A stretch of 64,000 bases of DNA from Allobosea sp. WAO (GTDB taxonomy: Bacteria; Pseudomonadota; Alphaproteobacteria; Rhizobiales; Beijerinckiaceae). Where the stretch lies: assembly GCF_001509835.1 (NCBI RefSeq), contig NZ_JXTJ01000003.1, positions 310,001 through 374,000 of the forward strand, given 5' to 3'. Every line of letters starts with the position of its first letter. Position 1 is the first letter of the stretch. A model generated the notes under the pieces. The model was not told the origin of the DNA and did not search any database. It was given only the letters and a program-made list of their open reading frames with translations. A program made the translations under genes and the position numbers. Shown here piece after piece: positions 17,731-27,911 of the stretch.

Positions 17731-18798
17731 ATGGACGCCACCGCTCCCCAACCCAGGGCCGCCGATCTCCTCGCCTGGTATGACCGGCATCGCCGCGTCC
17801 TGCCCTGGCGCGCCCTGCCGGGCGAACAGGCCGATCCCTACCGGGTCTGGGCCTCCGAGATCATGCTGCAGCAGACCACCATCACGGCGGTGAAGCCCTA
17901 TTTCGAGCGCTTCATGGCGCGCTTTCCGACCGTAGAGGCGCTTGCCGACGCCCCTTCGGAAAGCGTGATGCAAGCCTGGGCCGGGCTCGGCTATTATTCC
18001 CGCGCCCGCAATCTCCATGCCTGCGCCAAGGCTGTCGCGGAGCACCATGGCGGCCGTTTCCCCGACACCGAGGAGAGCCTGCGGGAGCTGCCGGGCATCG
18101 GCGCCTACACGGCCGGCGCGGTGGCCGCGATCGCCTTCGACCGGCCGGCGGCGGCCGTCGACGGCAATGTCGAGCGGGTGATGACGCGGCTCTTCGCGAT
18201 CGAGGAGGAGATGCCCGGCGCCAAGCCGCTGGTCCGCGAGCGCGTGCTGGCGCTGATGCCGGATCGCCCCGGCGATTTCGCGCAAGCCTTGATGGATCTC
18301 GGCGCGACGATCTGCACGCCGCGCTCGCCGGCCTGCGGGCTCTGTCCTTGGCGCGCGCCCTGCCGGGCACGCATCGCCGGCACGCAGGAGACCTATCCGC
18401 GCAAGGCGGCGAAGAAGACCGGCAAGACCCGCTATGGCGCTGCCTTCGTCGCGCAGCGCGAGGATGGCGCCGTGCTGGTGCGCACCCGCCCGGCCAAGGG
18501 GTTGCTCGGCGGCATGGTCGAGGTGCCCGGCGGCGAGTGGCGGGCCGACTATCCGCTGGGAGAGGCGCTGCGCGATGCGCCGTTGCCGGCGGGGTGGCGC
18601 CGGCTGATCGCGCCGGTACGTCACGTCTTCACGCATTTCCCGCTGGAATTGACGATCTTCGTCGCCGCGCTGCCATTGGAGGCGCAGGCGCCAGCGGGCA
18701 TGCGCTTCACCCCCTTCGCGAGGCTGAAGGAAGAAGCCTTTCCGAGCGTCTTCCTCAAGGCGCTCGAGGCGGGGCTGGAAGGGTTGCAGCGACATTGA
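17731..18798 (+). CDS. mutY: A/G-specific adenine glycosylase
   Basis: This base-excision repair enzyme removes adenine mispaired with 8-oxoguanine. It has 355 residues. The catalytic acid is E43 in ASEIMLQQT. The helix-hairpin-helix ends LPGIGAYTAGAVAAIAF, with D144 in AVDGNVERV. The Fe-S ligands are C195, C202, C205 and C211 (C-x6-C-x2-C-x5-C). A C-terminal NUDIX-like 8-oxoG recognition domain spans ~235-350 (LLGGMVEVPGGEW, HVFTHFPLEL). It stands alone here. In related genomes it is usually close to DUF721-dsbA-smc, from which the four-gene block 13304-17525 separates it. Confidence 0.95.
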   Translation: MDATAPQPRAADLLAWYDRHRRVLPWRALPGEQADPYRVWASEIMLQQTTITAVKPYFERFMARFPTVEALADAPSESVMQAWAGLGYYSRARNLHACAKAVAEHHGGRFPDTEESLRELPGIGAYTAGAVAAIAFDRPAAAVDGNVERVMTRLFAIEEEMPGAKPLVRERVLALMPDRPGDFAQALMDLGATICTPRSPACGLCPWRAPCRARIAGTQETYPRKAAKKTGKTRYGAAFVAQREDGAVLVRTRPAKGLLGGMVEVPGGEWRADYPLGEALRDAPLPAGWRRLIAPVRHVFTHFPLELTIFVAALPLEAQAPAGMRFTPFARLKEEAFPSVFLKALEAGLEGLQRH

Positions 18799-18912
18799 TG
18801 GCGCAGCCGCCGGTGGCCTGTGCCGTCACCACATGCTCTACTTCCGGCGGCGGCATCGCTGCCGCAGGGCAGGGCGCGCTATCCGGCGCGGCCGGGCGAA
18901 ATGCTGGAGACC

Positions 18913-19173
18913 ATGGTGACCGAAGCCGACAAGCCGATCATGCGCCTTGAGCTTCGCAGCGAGATCGTCTGCCCGGCCTGCAACCACCGGAAGATCGAGA
19001 CGATGCCGGAGGATGCCTGCCAGTTCTTCTACGAATGCGAGGGCTGCGGCGCGGTGCTGCGGCCGAAGCCGGGCGATTGCTGCGTGTTCTGCTCTTACGG
19101 CTCGGTGCTCTGTCCGCCGATCCAGCTTGATGGGCGGCCATCCGGCGCGGCTGGCTGCTGCGCCGGATGCTAG
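18913..19173 (+). CDS. GDCCVxC-domain small cysteine-rich protein
   Basis: This is a small protein (86 residues from ATG 18913, with GGAGA just upstream; 18940 is an alternative start) with 12 cysteines. CPAC (20-23) and CEGC (42-45) look like a zinc-ribbon pair. GDCCVFC (54-60), then SYGSVLCPPIQ, is the hallmark of a family in which some members carry selenocysteine. The tail is GCCAGC. Here every key position is a normal Cys codon. The function is unknown; relatives are often linked to metal or redox handling. It starts ~115 bases after mutY and ends 9 bases from the convergent ccrM. Confidence 0.68.
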   Translation: MVTEADKPIMRLELRSEIVCPACNHRKIETMPEDACQFFYECEGCGAVLRPKPGDCCVFCSYGSVLCPPIQLDGRPSGAAGCCAGC

Positions 19174-19182
19174 GGGAGTCCG

Positions 19183-20700
<1,518 letters not shown>

Positions 20701-21318
20701 TCAGTCCGGCCGCGTCCAGACGCCCTTCACCGGTGCGAAGGAATAGCGATGCGCCGGGCAGGGGCCGTGCTCCTTGAGGGCGCTGCGATGCTTGGCAGTG
20801 CCGTAGCCGGCATGGCCGGCAAAGCCATAGGCCGGGTAATGCCGCCCGAGCCGCGCCATCATGCGGTCGCGCGTCACCTTGGCGATGATCGAGGCGGCGG
20901 CGATCGAGGAGATCAGCGCGTCGCCGCCGATGATCGCCTCGCAAGGGCAGGGTAGGGTGGGCGGGTCGTTGCCGTCGACGAAGACGAGGCCGGGCGAAAG
21001 CGGCAGGGCCGCAACCGCCCGCCGCATCGCCAGGAGCGTCGCCTGCCGGATGTTCAGCCGGTCGATTTCCAGCGCCGAGGCGCTGCCGATACCGATGCCG
21101 AGCCCCTGCTGGAGGATGATGTCAAACAGCGCATCGCGGCGGGCCGCGCTCAAGAGCTTTGAATCGGCGAGCCCCTCCGGGATCGCGCCGGGATCGAGAA
21201 TGACCGCTGCCGCCACGACCGGGCCGGCGAGCGGGCCGCGCCCGACCTCGTCGACGCCGGCGACGAGCTGGCATCCCTGCGCGATGGCGCGCGCCTCATG
21301 GCTGAAATCCGCGAACAT
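20701..21318 (-). CDS. rnhB: Ribonuclease HII
   Basis: This enzyme cuts the RNA strand of RNA-DNA hybrids, including single ribonucleotides in DNA. It has 205 residues. [21 protein letters not shown] holds D23 and E24, followed by the [16 protein letters not shown] and FVDGND motifs and then [16 protein letters not shown], all typical of RNase HII. The C-terminus [30 protein letters not shown] also fits. It lies upstream of ccrM in the same direction, 399 bases apart. Confidence 0.95.
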   Translation of the reverse strand: MFADFSHEARAIAQGCQLVAGVDEVGRGPLAGPVVAAAVILDPGAIPEGLADSKLLSAARRDALFDIILQQGLGIGIGSASALEIDRLNIRQATLLAMRRAVAALPLSPGLVFVDGNDPPTLPCPCEAIIGGDALISSIAAASIIAKVTRDRMMARLGRHYPAYGFAGHAGYGTAKHRSALKEHGPCPAHRYSFAPVKGVWTRPD

Positions 21319-21400
21319 GGCGGCAGGCTATGCCAGATCGGGGCGACGAAATCTGCCCCGGCACTGCCGGCGTCCACAGTGCCCGTATCGGCAAGCGGGC

Positions 21401-22591
21401 TCAGAACAGGCTGAGCTGTGCCTTCTCCTTCTCCGGCTTGACGAAGAGGTCGCTGCGCAGCCGCAGCCGCGCCGTGTTGAAGCCGAGCCGCTCGGCCGCC
21501 ATCTCGAAGCGCCGGCCGATCATCCAGGCATAGGGGCCGGAGCCGACCTGCCGCTGGCCCCAGGCCGCATCATAGTCCTTGCCTCCGCGCGTCGAGCGGA
21601 TCAGCGAGACGACATGGCGCATCTTGTCGGGGTGGTGGGTGACGAGCCAGTCCTGCACCAGATCCTTCACTTCGAGCGGCAGGCGCAGCAGCACATAGCC
21701 GGCCTCGCGCGCGCCGGCCGCCTTGGCAGCGTCGAGAATGCGCTCGATCTCGTGTTCGTTCACCGCCGGGATGATCGGTGCGACCAGCACGGTGACCGGG
21801 ATGCCGGCTTCCGAGAGTTTGCGGATCGTTTCGATGCGCTTGGCGGGAGAGGCGGCACGGGGCTCCATGCCGCGCGACAGCTTGGCGTCGAGCGTCGTCA
21901 CCGAGAGCGCGACCTTGACCAGGCCCTTCTCGGCCATCGGCGCGAGGATATCGATGTCTCGCTGCACCAGCGCCGATTTGGTGACGATCCCGACGGGGTG
22001 GTTGAACTTCGCCAGCACCTCCAGGATGCCGCGCATGATCCGCAGCTTCTTCTCGATCGGCTGGTAGGCATCGGTATTGGTGCCGATCGCGATGGTGCGC
22101 GGCTGGTAGCTGGGCGAGGAGAGCTCCTTCTCGAGCAGCGCTGCCGCATCTGGCTTGGCCGTCAGCTTGGTCTCGAAGTCGAGGCCGGGCGAGAGCCCGA
22201 GATAGGCATGGCTCGGCCTCGCGAAGCAGTAGACGCAGCCATGCTCGCAGCCGCGATAGGGATTGATCGAGCGGTCGAAGGAGATATCCGGGGAGTCATT
22301 GCGCGTAATGATCGTCCGCGGCTTCTCGATCGAGACCTCGGTCTTGAAGGGCGGCAATTCGCCGAGCGAGCCCCAGCCATCATCCTCGTCGAAGCGCTGC
22401 TCGGCCTCGAAGCGCCCGCCGGGATTGATCGTCGCGCCGCGTCCGCGCCGCCGCTCCGGGTCGATGCGGTGGCCGGCATGGGCCAGCGGATCGACCGGTG
22501 CGATCCGGGCGGAGATCGAGGCCGGCTCGGCATCGCGGCGCTTCAGCGCCTGCGTCGCCGGCGGCCGTGCGGAAGGTCGAGCTTGGCGCAT
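21401..22591 (-). CDS. PA0069-family radical SAM protein
   Basis: This 396-residue radical SAM enzyme starts at ATG 22591 with GAGGAG upstream. The cluster motif CEHGCVYC (C-x3-C-x2-C) follows the family hallmark SINPYRGCEHGCVYCFARPSHAYLG. Further family segments are IAIGTNTDAYQPIEK, GIVTKSALVQRDIDIL, PIIPAVNEHEIERILDAA and a C-terminal WMIGRRFEMAAERLGF. The N-terminal ~90 residues are basic and disordered. The family resembles spore photoproduct lyase-like (SplB) proteins. The substrate is unknown; a role in nucleic-acid repair is a guess from that likeness and from the nearby mutY and rnhB. Confidence 0.82.
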   Translation of the reverse strand: MRQARPSARPPATQALKRRDAEPASISARIAPVDPLAHAGHRIDPERRRGRGATINPGGRFEAEQRFDEDDGWGSLGELPPFKTEVSIEKPRTIITRNDSPDISFDRSINPYRGCEHGCVYCFARPSHAYLGLSPGLDFETKLTAKPDAAALLEKELSSPSYQPRTIAIGTNTDAYQPIEKKLRIMRGILEVLAKFNHPVGIVTKSALVQRDIDILAPMAEKGLVKVALSVTTLDAKLSRGMEPRAASPAKRIETIRKLSEAGIPVTVLVAPIIPAVNEHEIERILDAAKAAGAREAGYVLLRLPLEVKDLVQDWLVTHHPDKMRHVVSLIRSTRGGKDYDAAWGQRQVGSGPYAWMIGRRFEMAAERLGFNTARLRLRSDLFVKPEKEKAQLSLF

Positions 22592-22706
22592 CGGGTGGCT
22601 CCTCGCCGGAATCGCCGGCTTCACGACGAATGAATGTGAACAAAAAGAGAACATATGGCAAGTGACAGGATTGCGACATGTTGCGGTGCGTCATAGGCTT
22701 GGGCTC

Positions 22707-23192
22707 ATGCTCACAGCTGTCATTCGCGCCAATGGCCGTTCCGAAGCTCTCGCCGCGACCTTGTCGGTTCTGATTCCCGCGGTGGCGGGCGGCACGATCG
22801 GCCACGCCGTCGTGATAGGCGCTGGCGACGATACCGAGACCGAGCGGCTCGCCGATGTGACCGGGGCGAGCTATGTCGCGGCGCACAACGGCGCTAGCTG
22901 GGCCGCGGGCGTCGAGCGTGCGCGCGGCGACTGGGTGCTGCTGCTCGAAGCCGGCGATCTGCCGGAGCCGCATTGGGCCGAGGGCGTCGAGCGGCATCTG
23001 ATGACGGCCGCGACCACGCCGGCGCTGATGCCCTTGCGCGGCATCGCCGCGCTACGCGAATGGGGTGCGGTCTCGCTGCGCTCGCGCGGCGTCAGGGCCG
23101 GGTTGATCGCGCCGAAGAAGCAGCTGCTTTCCGGCCGCCTGCCGGCCTCGCCGCGCCGGCTCGCCGTACGCCGCGAGCGGGCGCAGGCGTAG
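22707..23192 (+). CDS. Small glycosyltransferase-like protein
   Basis: This 161-residue protein starts at ATG 22707, divergent from the radical SAM gene. It looks like a shortened GT-A fold: LTAVIRANGRSEALAATLSVLIPA, the central GASYVAAHNGASWAAGVERARGDWVLLLEAGDLPEPHW (a family-2 pattern with an E-A-G-D in place of DxD), and a basic C-terminus. Full GT2 enzymes are longer, so it may be a non-catalytic relative. The pairing with the radical SAM gene may be conserved, but the role is unknown. Confidence 0.55.
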   Translation: MLTAVIRANGRSEALAATLSVLIPAVAGGTIGHAVVIGAGDDTETERLADVTGASYVAAHNGASWAAGVERARGDWVLLLEAGDLPEPHWAEGVERHLMTAATTPALMPLRGIAALREWGAVSLRSRGVRAGLIAPKKQLLSGRLPASPRRLAVRRERAQA

Positions 23193-23212
23193 GACCTGCC
23201 AGCACCGGCTCG

Positions 23213-24103
23213 TCAGAGCCGGTCGGTCTGGAAGGTGTTGCAGGCCTGCATCGAGCCCGAGTTGAAGCCGGCATTGAACCAGCGCATGCGCTGTGCCGAC
23301 GAACCATGGGTGAAGGAATCCGGCACCACGGCGCCTCGTCCGGCCTGCTGCTGCAGCTTGTCGTCGCCGATCGCGGCGGCTGTGCGCATCGCCTCCTCGA
23401 CATCGCCGGGCTCGATACGGTCCATCGCCTTGATGTTGTAGGCCCAGACGCCGGCGAAGCAGTCTGCCTGCAATTCGACACGCACCGAGAGCTGGTTCGA
23501 TTCGCGCTCGGACAGCCGCTCGCGCATCTGGTTCACCTTGGGCAGGATGCCGAGCAGGTTCTGGATGTGGTGACCGACCTCGTGGCCGATCACATAGGCG
23601 TAGGCGAAGTCGCCGCCGCCGCCGAGCTTGCGCTGCATCTCCTGGAAGAAGGAGGTGTCGAGATAGACCCGCTGGTCGTTCGGGCAATAGAACGGCCCCA
23701 TCGCCGACTGGGCGGTGCCGCAGCCCGAGCGCGTCACGCCGTCGAAGACGACGAGGCGTGGCGGCTGGTATTTCCGGTTGGCCTGCTGCGGCAGAACCTT
23801 CGACCAGATGTCCTCGTTCTGCGCCAGCACCGCCGAGATGAAGCGGCCCATATCGTCCTTCGGCGGGCCGGCGGATTTGCGCTGCTCCTGCGTCGGAGCA
23901 CTGCGCCCGCCAATGCCGCCGATCATCTCGGCGCCGCCGATCAGGATGCGCGGGTCGATGCCGAGAGCCCAGCCGACCAGCCCGAGCACGACCATGGTGC
24001 CGATGCCGATGCCGCCGCGGCCGCCGGGGAGGCCGGCGAACTCACCGCCGCCGCCGCGCCTGTCCTCGAGGTTTTCGGACTGGCGGTAATCTTCCCAACG
24101 CAT
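23213..24103 (-). CDS. Neutral zinc metallopeptidase, YpfJ family
   Basis: This 296-residue membrane-anchored peptidase has a soluble N-terminus (MRWEDYRQSENLEDRR, then a Gly-rich stretch), one membrane helix at ~33-50 (IGIGTMVVLGLVGWALGI), and a catalytic domain with HEVGH at 174-178. GSGFCGTAQ-like (SGCGTAQSAMGPFYCP), VYLDTSFF and VELQADCFAGVWA are the other hallmarks of the zinc_peptidase (YpfJ/YugP-like) family. It is a single-gene unit between the small glycosyltransferase-like gene and cydB. The substrate is unknown. Confidence 0.88.
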   Translation of the reverse strand: MRWEDYRQSENLEDRRGGGGEFAGLPGGRGGIGIGTMVVLGLVGWALGIDPRILIGGAEMIGGIGGRSAPTQEQRKSAGPPKDDMGRFISAVLAQNEDIWSKVLPQQANRKYQPPRLVVFDGVTRSGCGTAQSAMGPFYCPNDQRVYLDTSFFQEMQRKLGGGGDFAYAYVIGHEVGHHIQNLLGILPKVNQMRERLSERESNQLSVRVELQADCFAGVWAYNIKAMDRIEPGDVEEAMRTAAAIGDDKLQQQAGRGAVVPDSFTHGSSAQRMRWFNAGFNSGSMQACNTFQTDRL

Positions 24104-24209
24104 CGCGACGCCCTTGCTGCAGCGCTGCCAATTTCCGCGAGGCGGCGCCGGAACTCAAGCCTTCATTCCGCGCCGGCCGCCGGCTCCAATCCGATCCCGT
24201 CGGCTATGC

Positions 24210-25214
24210 TCAGTGGTAGCCGCTATCGGCCTTCACCTTGCCGCGGAAGGTCCAGTAGACGAAGGCGGTGTAGAACAGGATCATCGGCAAGAGGAAGCTG
24301 ACGCCGATCAGCACGAAGATGTGCGAGCTCGGCGCTGCCGCCGTATCCCAGATCGTCAGCCCCGGCGGCACGAGATAGGGATAGTTTGAGATCGCAAGCC
24401 CGAGAAAACAGAGCACGAAGATCGCGATCGTGAAGGCGAAGGGCGTGAACTCGTGGTTCCCGTGCAGTCGCTTCCAGACCATGTAGCCACAGAACGCGGT
24501 GAGCACCGGGAACGGCCAGAGCAGCATGAGGTTCGAGGGCGTGAACCAGCGCTCGGCGATCCGCGGATGGGCGAAGGGCGTCCACAGCGAGACCAACGCC
24601 GCAAAGGCGAGCAGGCCGAGCAACAGCACCTTGGCCTGACGGCGCGCCCGCTCGGCGACCGGCCCTTCGGTCTTGAAGACCAGCCAGGTCGCGCCGAGCA
24701 GGGCATAGCCGACCACGACCCCCGCCCCGCACATCAGCGTGAAAGGTGTCAGCCAGTCGAACGGGCCGCCGGCGAACTGCCGGTCGACGACCTTGATGCC
24801 CTGGATCAGCCCACCGAGGATGACGCCCTGCGAAAAGGCCGCGAGCGTCGAGCCGAGCCAGAAGGCGAGGTCCCAGATCCGGTGCTTCGGCTTCGCGACC
24901 CAGCGGAATTCGAAGGCGACGCCGCGGAAGATCAGCGACAGCAGCATCAGCGTCACCGGCAGATAGAGCGCCGGCATGATCACCGCATAGGCCAGCGGGA
25001 AGGCAACCCAGAGGCCGGCGCCACCCAGCACCAGCCAGGTCTCGTTGCCGTCCCAGAACGGAGCGACCGAGTTCATCATCTGGTCGCGCTCGCCCTCGTC
25101 TCCGGTCGTCGGGAACAGGATCGCGATGCCGAGGTCGAAGCCGTCGAGCACGACATAGAGCATGACGGCAGTGCCGATCAGTCCGGCCCAGATTACGGGG
25201 AGATACCATTCCAT
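24210..25214 (-). CDS. cydB: Cytochrome bd-type ubiquinol oxidase subunit II
   Basis: This is the second subunit of the bd-type terminal oxidase, which reduces oxygen with quinol and has high oxygen affinity or cyanide resistance. It has 334 residues and about eight or nine membrane helices. DGFDLGIAILFP near the N-terminus and WDGNETWLVLGGAGLWVAFPLAYAV are conserved CydB motifs. A GAGGAG ribosome-binding site precedes the start. It follows cydA by 11 bases. I see no small third subunit (CydX) in the 106 bases downstream. Confidence 0.94.
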   Translation of the reverse strand: MEWYLPVIWAGLIGTAVMLYVVLDGFDLGIAILFPTTGDEGERDQMMNSVAPFWDGNETWLVLGGAGLWVAFPLAYAVIMPALYLPVTLMLLSLIFRGVAFEFRWVAKPKHRIWDLAFWLGSTLAAFSQGVILGGLIQGIKVVDRQFAGGPFDWLTPFTLMCGAGVVVGYALLGATWLVFKTEGPVAERARRQAKVLLLGLLAFAALVSLWTPFAHPRIAERWFTPSNLMLLWPFPVLTAFCGYMVWKRLHGNHEFTPFAFTIAIFVLCFLGLAISNYPYLVPPGLTIWDTAAAPSSHIFVLIGVSFLLPMILFYTAFVYWTFRGKVKADSGYH

Positions 25215-25225
25215 CTGGATTCTCC

Positions 25226-26656
25226 TCAGAGCGCCGGCTGGATCTTGTCGTCGCCGGGCTTGCCGTCGCCGAAGAGTTCGGAGGCCGGCGCCTGGGCGGC
25301 TTTCAAGGTCCGCTTCGAGGGCTGCTCGGGCGGGTCCTCATGACTGATCTCGTCCGGCCCCTTGGCGATCAGACGGTTGATCAGGAGGATGCCGGCCGTG
25401 AACACCACGCAATAGACGAAGACGAACAGCGCCAGCGAGATCGCGACCTCGGCCGTGGTCACCGGCGAGACCGCGTCCTTGGTGCGCAGGATGCCGGTTG
25501 CGACCCAGGGCTGGCGCCCGATCTCGGTGACGAACCAGCCGGCGAGAATGGCGACGAAGCCGGCGGGCCAGGTGTACTGGGCGATCCAGAGCCAGCGCCG
25601 CGATTCGAAAATCCGGCCGCGCGACCAGAGCCAGGCACCGACCCAGCCGAACAGGATCATGCAGACGCCGAGCCCGACCATCAGCCGGAAGCCGAAGAAG
25701 GGGATCAGCACCGGTGGCCTGTCCTCGACCTTGAAGTCTTTCAGGCTCGGGAACAGCGCATCCATGCTGCCATGGGTGAGCAGGCTGGCGACGCCCGGGA
25801 TCGAGATCTCGAAGCGGTTCATCTCCGCTTTCTCGTCGGGCCAGGCGAAGAGCACGAGGGCGCCTGGCTTCGACGAATCCCAATGTGCCTCGATCGCCGC
25901 GAGCTTGGCCGGCTGGTAGATAGCGGTCTGCTTGCCGTGGAAGTCACCGATCAGCGCCTGCAGCGGCGCGGTCAGCGCGATCATCAGGATCGCCATCCGC
26001 ACCATGGTCTTGGCCGACTCGGTGCGGTGGCCGGCGAGGAGGTGGCGCGCGCCGGTCGCCAGCACCACGAAGGCGGTGGTGAGGTACGCCGCCGTCATCA
26101 TGTGGGCGTAACGCAGCGGGAAGGTCGGGCTGAAGACGATCTTCATCCAGTCTACAGGGTAGACGATGCCGTCGCGGACCTCATGGCCGACCGGATACTG
26201 CATCCAGCTGTTTGCAGAGAGAATCCAGAAGCCCGACAGCGCCGTGCCGCCGGCGACGATCACCGCCGAGAGGAAGTGCAGCCAGGGTGGCACCCGCTTC
26301 CAGCCGAAGAGCAAGACGCCGAGGAAGGAGGCCTCCAGGAAGAAGGCACTCAGCACTTCGTAGCCGATCAGCGGTCCCAGCACATTGCCGGTGACGGCCG
26401 AGAACCGGCTCCAGTTCGTGCCGAATTGATAGGAGAGCACGATGCCGGAGACCACGCCCATGGCGAAGGAGACCGCGAAGATCTTGGTCCAGAAGCGCGC
26501 CAGCAGGTGAAATTTGGCATCGCCCGTCTTCAACCAGAGGCCGAGCAGCGTCGCGATATAGGCGGACAGGCCGATGGTGAAGGCGGGGAAGACGATGTGG
26601 AAGGAGATGGTGAAGGCGAATTGAATGCGGGACAGCAGTAAGGCGTCGATTTCCAT
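25226..26656 (-). CDS. cydA: Cytochrome bd-type ubiquinol oxidase subunit I (short Q-loop)
   Basis: This is the haem-bearing subunit of the bd oxidase. At 476 residues it is shorter than E. coli CydA, which fits the short Q-loop class that includes cyanide-insensitive oxidases (CioA) and Bacillus types. Seen: LLSRIQFAFTISFHIVFPAFTIG with the haem-ligand histidine at the N-terminus, LGPLIGYEVLSAFFLEASFLGVLLFGW, and GRQPWVATGILRT near residue 400. The hydrophilic C-terminus (EDPPEQPSKRTLKAAQ) is unusual in length. The promoter should lie in 26657-26798, where a palindrome TGATTAATCA occurs. Confidence 0.93.
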   Translation of the reverse strand: MEIDALLLSRIQFAFTISFHIVFPAFTIGLSAYIATLLGLWLKTGDAKFHLLARFWTKIFAVSFAMGVVSGIVLSYQFGTNWSRFSAVTGNVLGPLIGYEVLSAFFLEASFLGVLLFGWKRVPPWLHFLSAVIVAGGTALSGFWILSANSWMQYPVGHEVRDGIVYPVDWMKIVFSPTFPLRYAHMMTAAYLTTAFVVLATGARHLLAGHRTESAKTMVRMAILMIALTAPLQALIGDFHGKQTAIYQPAKLAAIEAHWDSSKPGALVLFAWPDEKAEMNRFEISIPGVASLLTHGSMDALFPSLKDFKVEDRPPVLIPFFGFRLMVGLGVCMILFGWVGAWLWSRGRIFESRRWLWIAQYTWPAGFVAILAGWFVTEIGRQPWVATGILRTKDAVSPVTTAEVAISLALFVFVYCVVFTAGILLINRLIAKGPDEISHEDPPEQPSKRTLKAAQAPASELFGDGKPGDDKIQPAL

Positions 26657-26731
26657 CGCGTCGCTCCGGTATTCCGGCCAGCTGCATCACGGCCGTTAGA
26701 CCCTGCGGGCCACAGGTTCTACTCTGTAGGC

Positions 26732-26741
26732 TGATTAATCA
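26732..26741. promoter_or_regulatory. Palindrome upstream of cydAB
   Basis: TGATTAATCA is a perfect 10-bp palindrome about 75 bases before the cydA start, in a short AT-rich island within GC-rich DNA. It resembles half of an FNR/FixK box (TTGAT-N4-ATCAA), but only two bases separate the half sites here, so it does not match that consensus. It is a possible operator for an unknown regulator. Confidence 0.35.
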
Positions 26742-26798
26742 AGGAGAGGGGCTAGGGCAGCGCCCGACGATGACGCAGCGGCGTGATGCCGCTCCCGC

Positions 26799-27587
26799 TT
26801 AGAGCGCGTCGATCGCCGTCTTCAGCGTGCGCAGGTCGCGCCAGGCCAGGCGCTTGTCGAGCGGGCTGCGCAAGAGATAGGCCGGGTGCAGGATTGGCAG
26901 GGCGGGGATGGTCCGCCGGCCGTTGTATTCGAGCCAGCGCCCGCGCGCGGCCATGATGCTCTTCACGTCGAGCAGCGCCATCGACGAGGGCCGGCCGACG
27001 CAGACCAGGATATCGGGGTCGACGAGTTCGATCTGGCGTTCGATGAAGGGCTGGCAAATCGCCACTTCCTGCGGCGTCGGCGTGCGGTTGCCCGGCGGCC
27101 GCCAGGGCAGGAGATTGGCGATGTAGACATGTTCGGCCCGCGTCAGCCCGATCGCGGCCAACATCCGGTCCAGCAATTGCCCGGAGCGGCCGACGAAGGG
27201 CAGTCCGGCACGGTCCTCGTCGGCCCCCGGCGCCTCGCCGACCAGCATCACCCGCGCGGCCGGGTTTCCATCGGCGAAGACGAGGTTCTTGGCCGTCGCC
27301 TTGAGCGCGCAGCCTTCGAAGCCCGCCATAGCGGCCTTGAGCTCGTCGAGCGTCGTCGCCTCGCGCGCAAGAGCACGGGCCGAGACCGCCGCTTCGTCCG
27401 GGGGGGCGAGCTCGCCGGGAGCGGCGCGGCGTATCGGGTCCGACCCGGGCACGAGCACCGGGCGCGGCGGCGCGGCTGGACGGGGCGCCGCGAAATGGTC
27501 GTGCGGTGTTTCGTCGAGCGCCTCGGTCACGCCCATCTCGGCATACCAGGCGATAAGCTCGGCGGGATGTGGCTCGACTGACGACAT
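26799..27587 (-). CDS. Uracil-DNA glycosylase, family 4-like, lacking two Fe-S cysteines
   Basis: This 262-residue protein excises uracil from DNA. An N-terminal ~75-residue Pro/Ala-rich extension precedes the domain. Motif GEAPGADED begins at 117. The segment [18 protein letters not shown] and the C-terminal [18 protein letters not shown] are family features. Family-4 enzymes bind 4Fe-4S with four Cys. Here the first (expected at 90) is Phe and the third (at 162) is Trp, with only C93 and C178 left. The cluster is therefore probably absent, as in a Bradyrhizobium enzyme class I recall. The start is ATG 27587; a GTG at 27605 is possible. Lies between cydA and the divergent ETF-QO gene. Confidence 0.85.
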   Translation of the reverse strand: MSSVEPHPAELIAWYAEMGVTEALDETPHDHFAAPRPAAPPRPVLVPGSDPIRRAAPGELAPPDEAAVSARALAREATTLDELKAAMAGFEGCALKATAKNLVFADGNPAARVMLVGEAPGADEDRAGLPFVGRSGQLLDRMLAAIGLTRAEHVYIANLLPWRPPGNRTPTPQEVAICQPFIERQIELVDPDILVCVGRPSSMALLDVKSIMAARGRWLEYNGRRTIPALPILHPAYLLRSPLDKRLAWRDLRTLKTAIDAL

Positions 27588-27911
27588 GATCGGGTCAGCT
27601 AGCACGGAAACAGCGGCGCAGGCGACCCGTCTGCCTCAATCCATCCGATGGTCGCCTCACTCCGCATCCAGACTAGGGCTAACTGCCGTTGTCCGCCGGG
27701 CGGGCAGGGGCTGACGATCTGCCGAGGTGCGACTTTTGGGACGCGCCGCAGCATTCGGGATTTGCCGCTTTCGCAGTTGCAAATTGACGCATGCGCCCGG
27801 ATAGAAGGGTTCCAATCTCGATAAAGGTCCGTATTGAGCGGACGCGTCAGATAGTTCATATATAAACTAATCTGCGGATCGAGGCAGAGCGGGCCGTTGG
27901 CGGAGGGCAGG
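27588..27911. promoter_or_regulatory. Divergent promoter region, UDG / ETF-QO
   Basis: These 324 bases lie between the divergent uracil-DNA glycosylase and ETF-QO genes, with no gene seen. The last ~60 bases are AT-rich and contain TAGTT-N8-AACTA (27852-27869, loop CATATATA), an inverted repeat around a TATATA sequence that would overlap a -10 region for ETF-QO. A repressor site is plausible; the regulator is unknown. Confidence 0.45.

Noticed and set aside
18913..19173. Selenocysteine insertion in the GDCCVxC protein
   Set aside because: All key positions are TGC or TGT codons; there is no in-frame TGA before the real stop.
26732..26741. FNR/FixK box upstream of cydAB
   Set aside because: The half sites are separated by two bases instead of four, so it does not fit the consensus. 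It is kept only as an unnamed palindrome.
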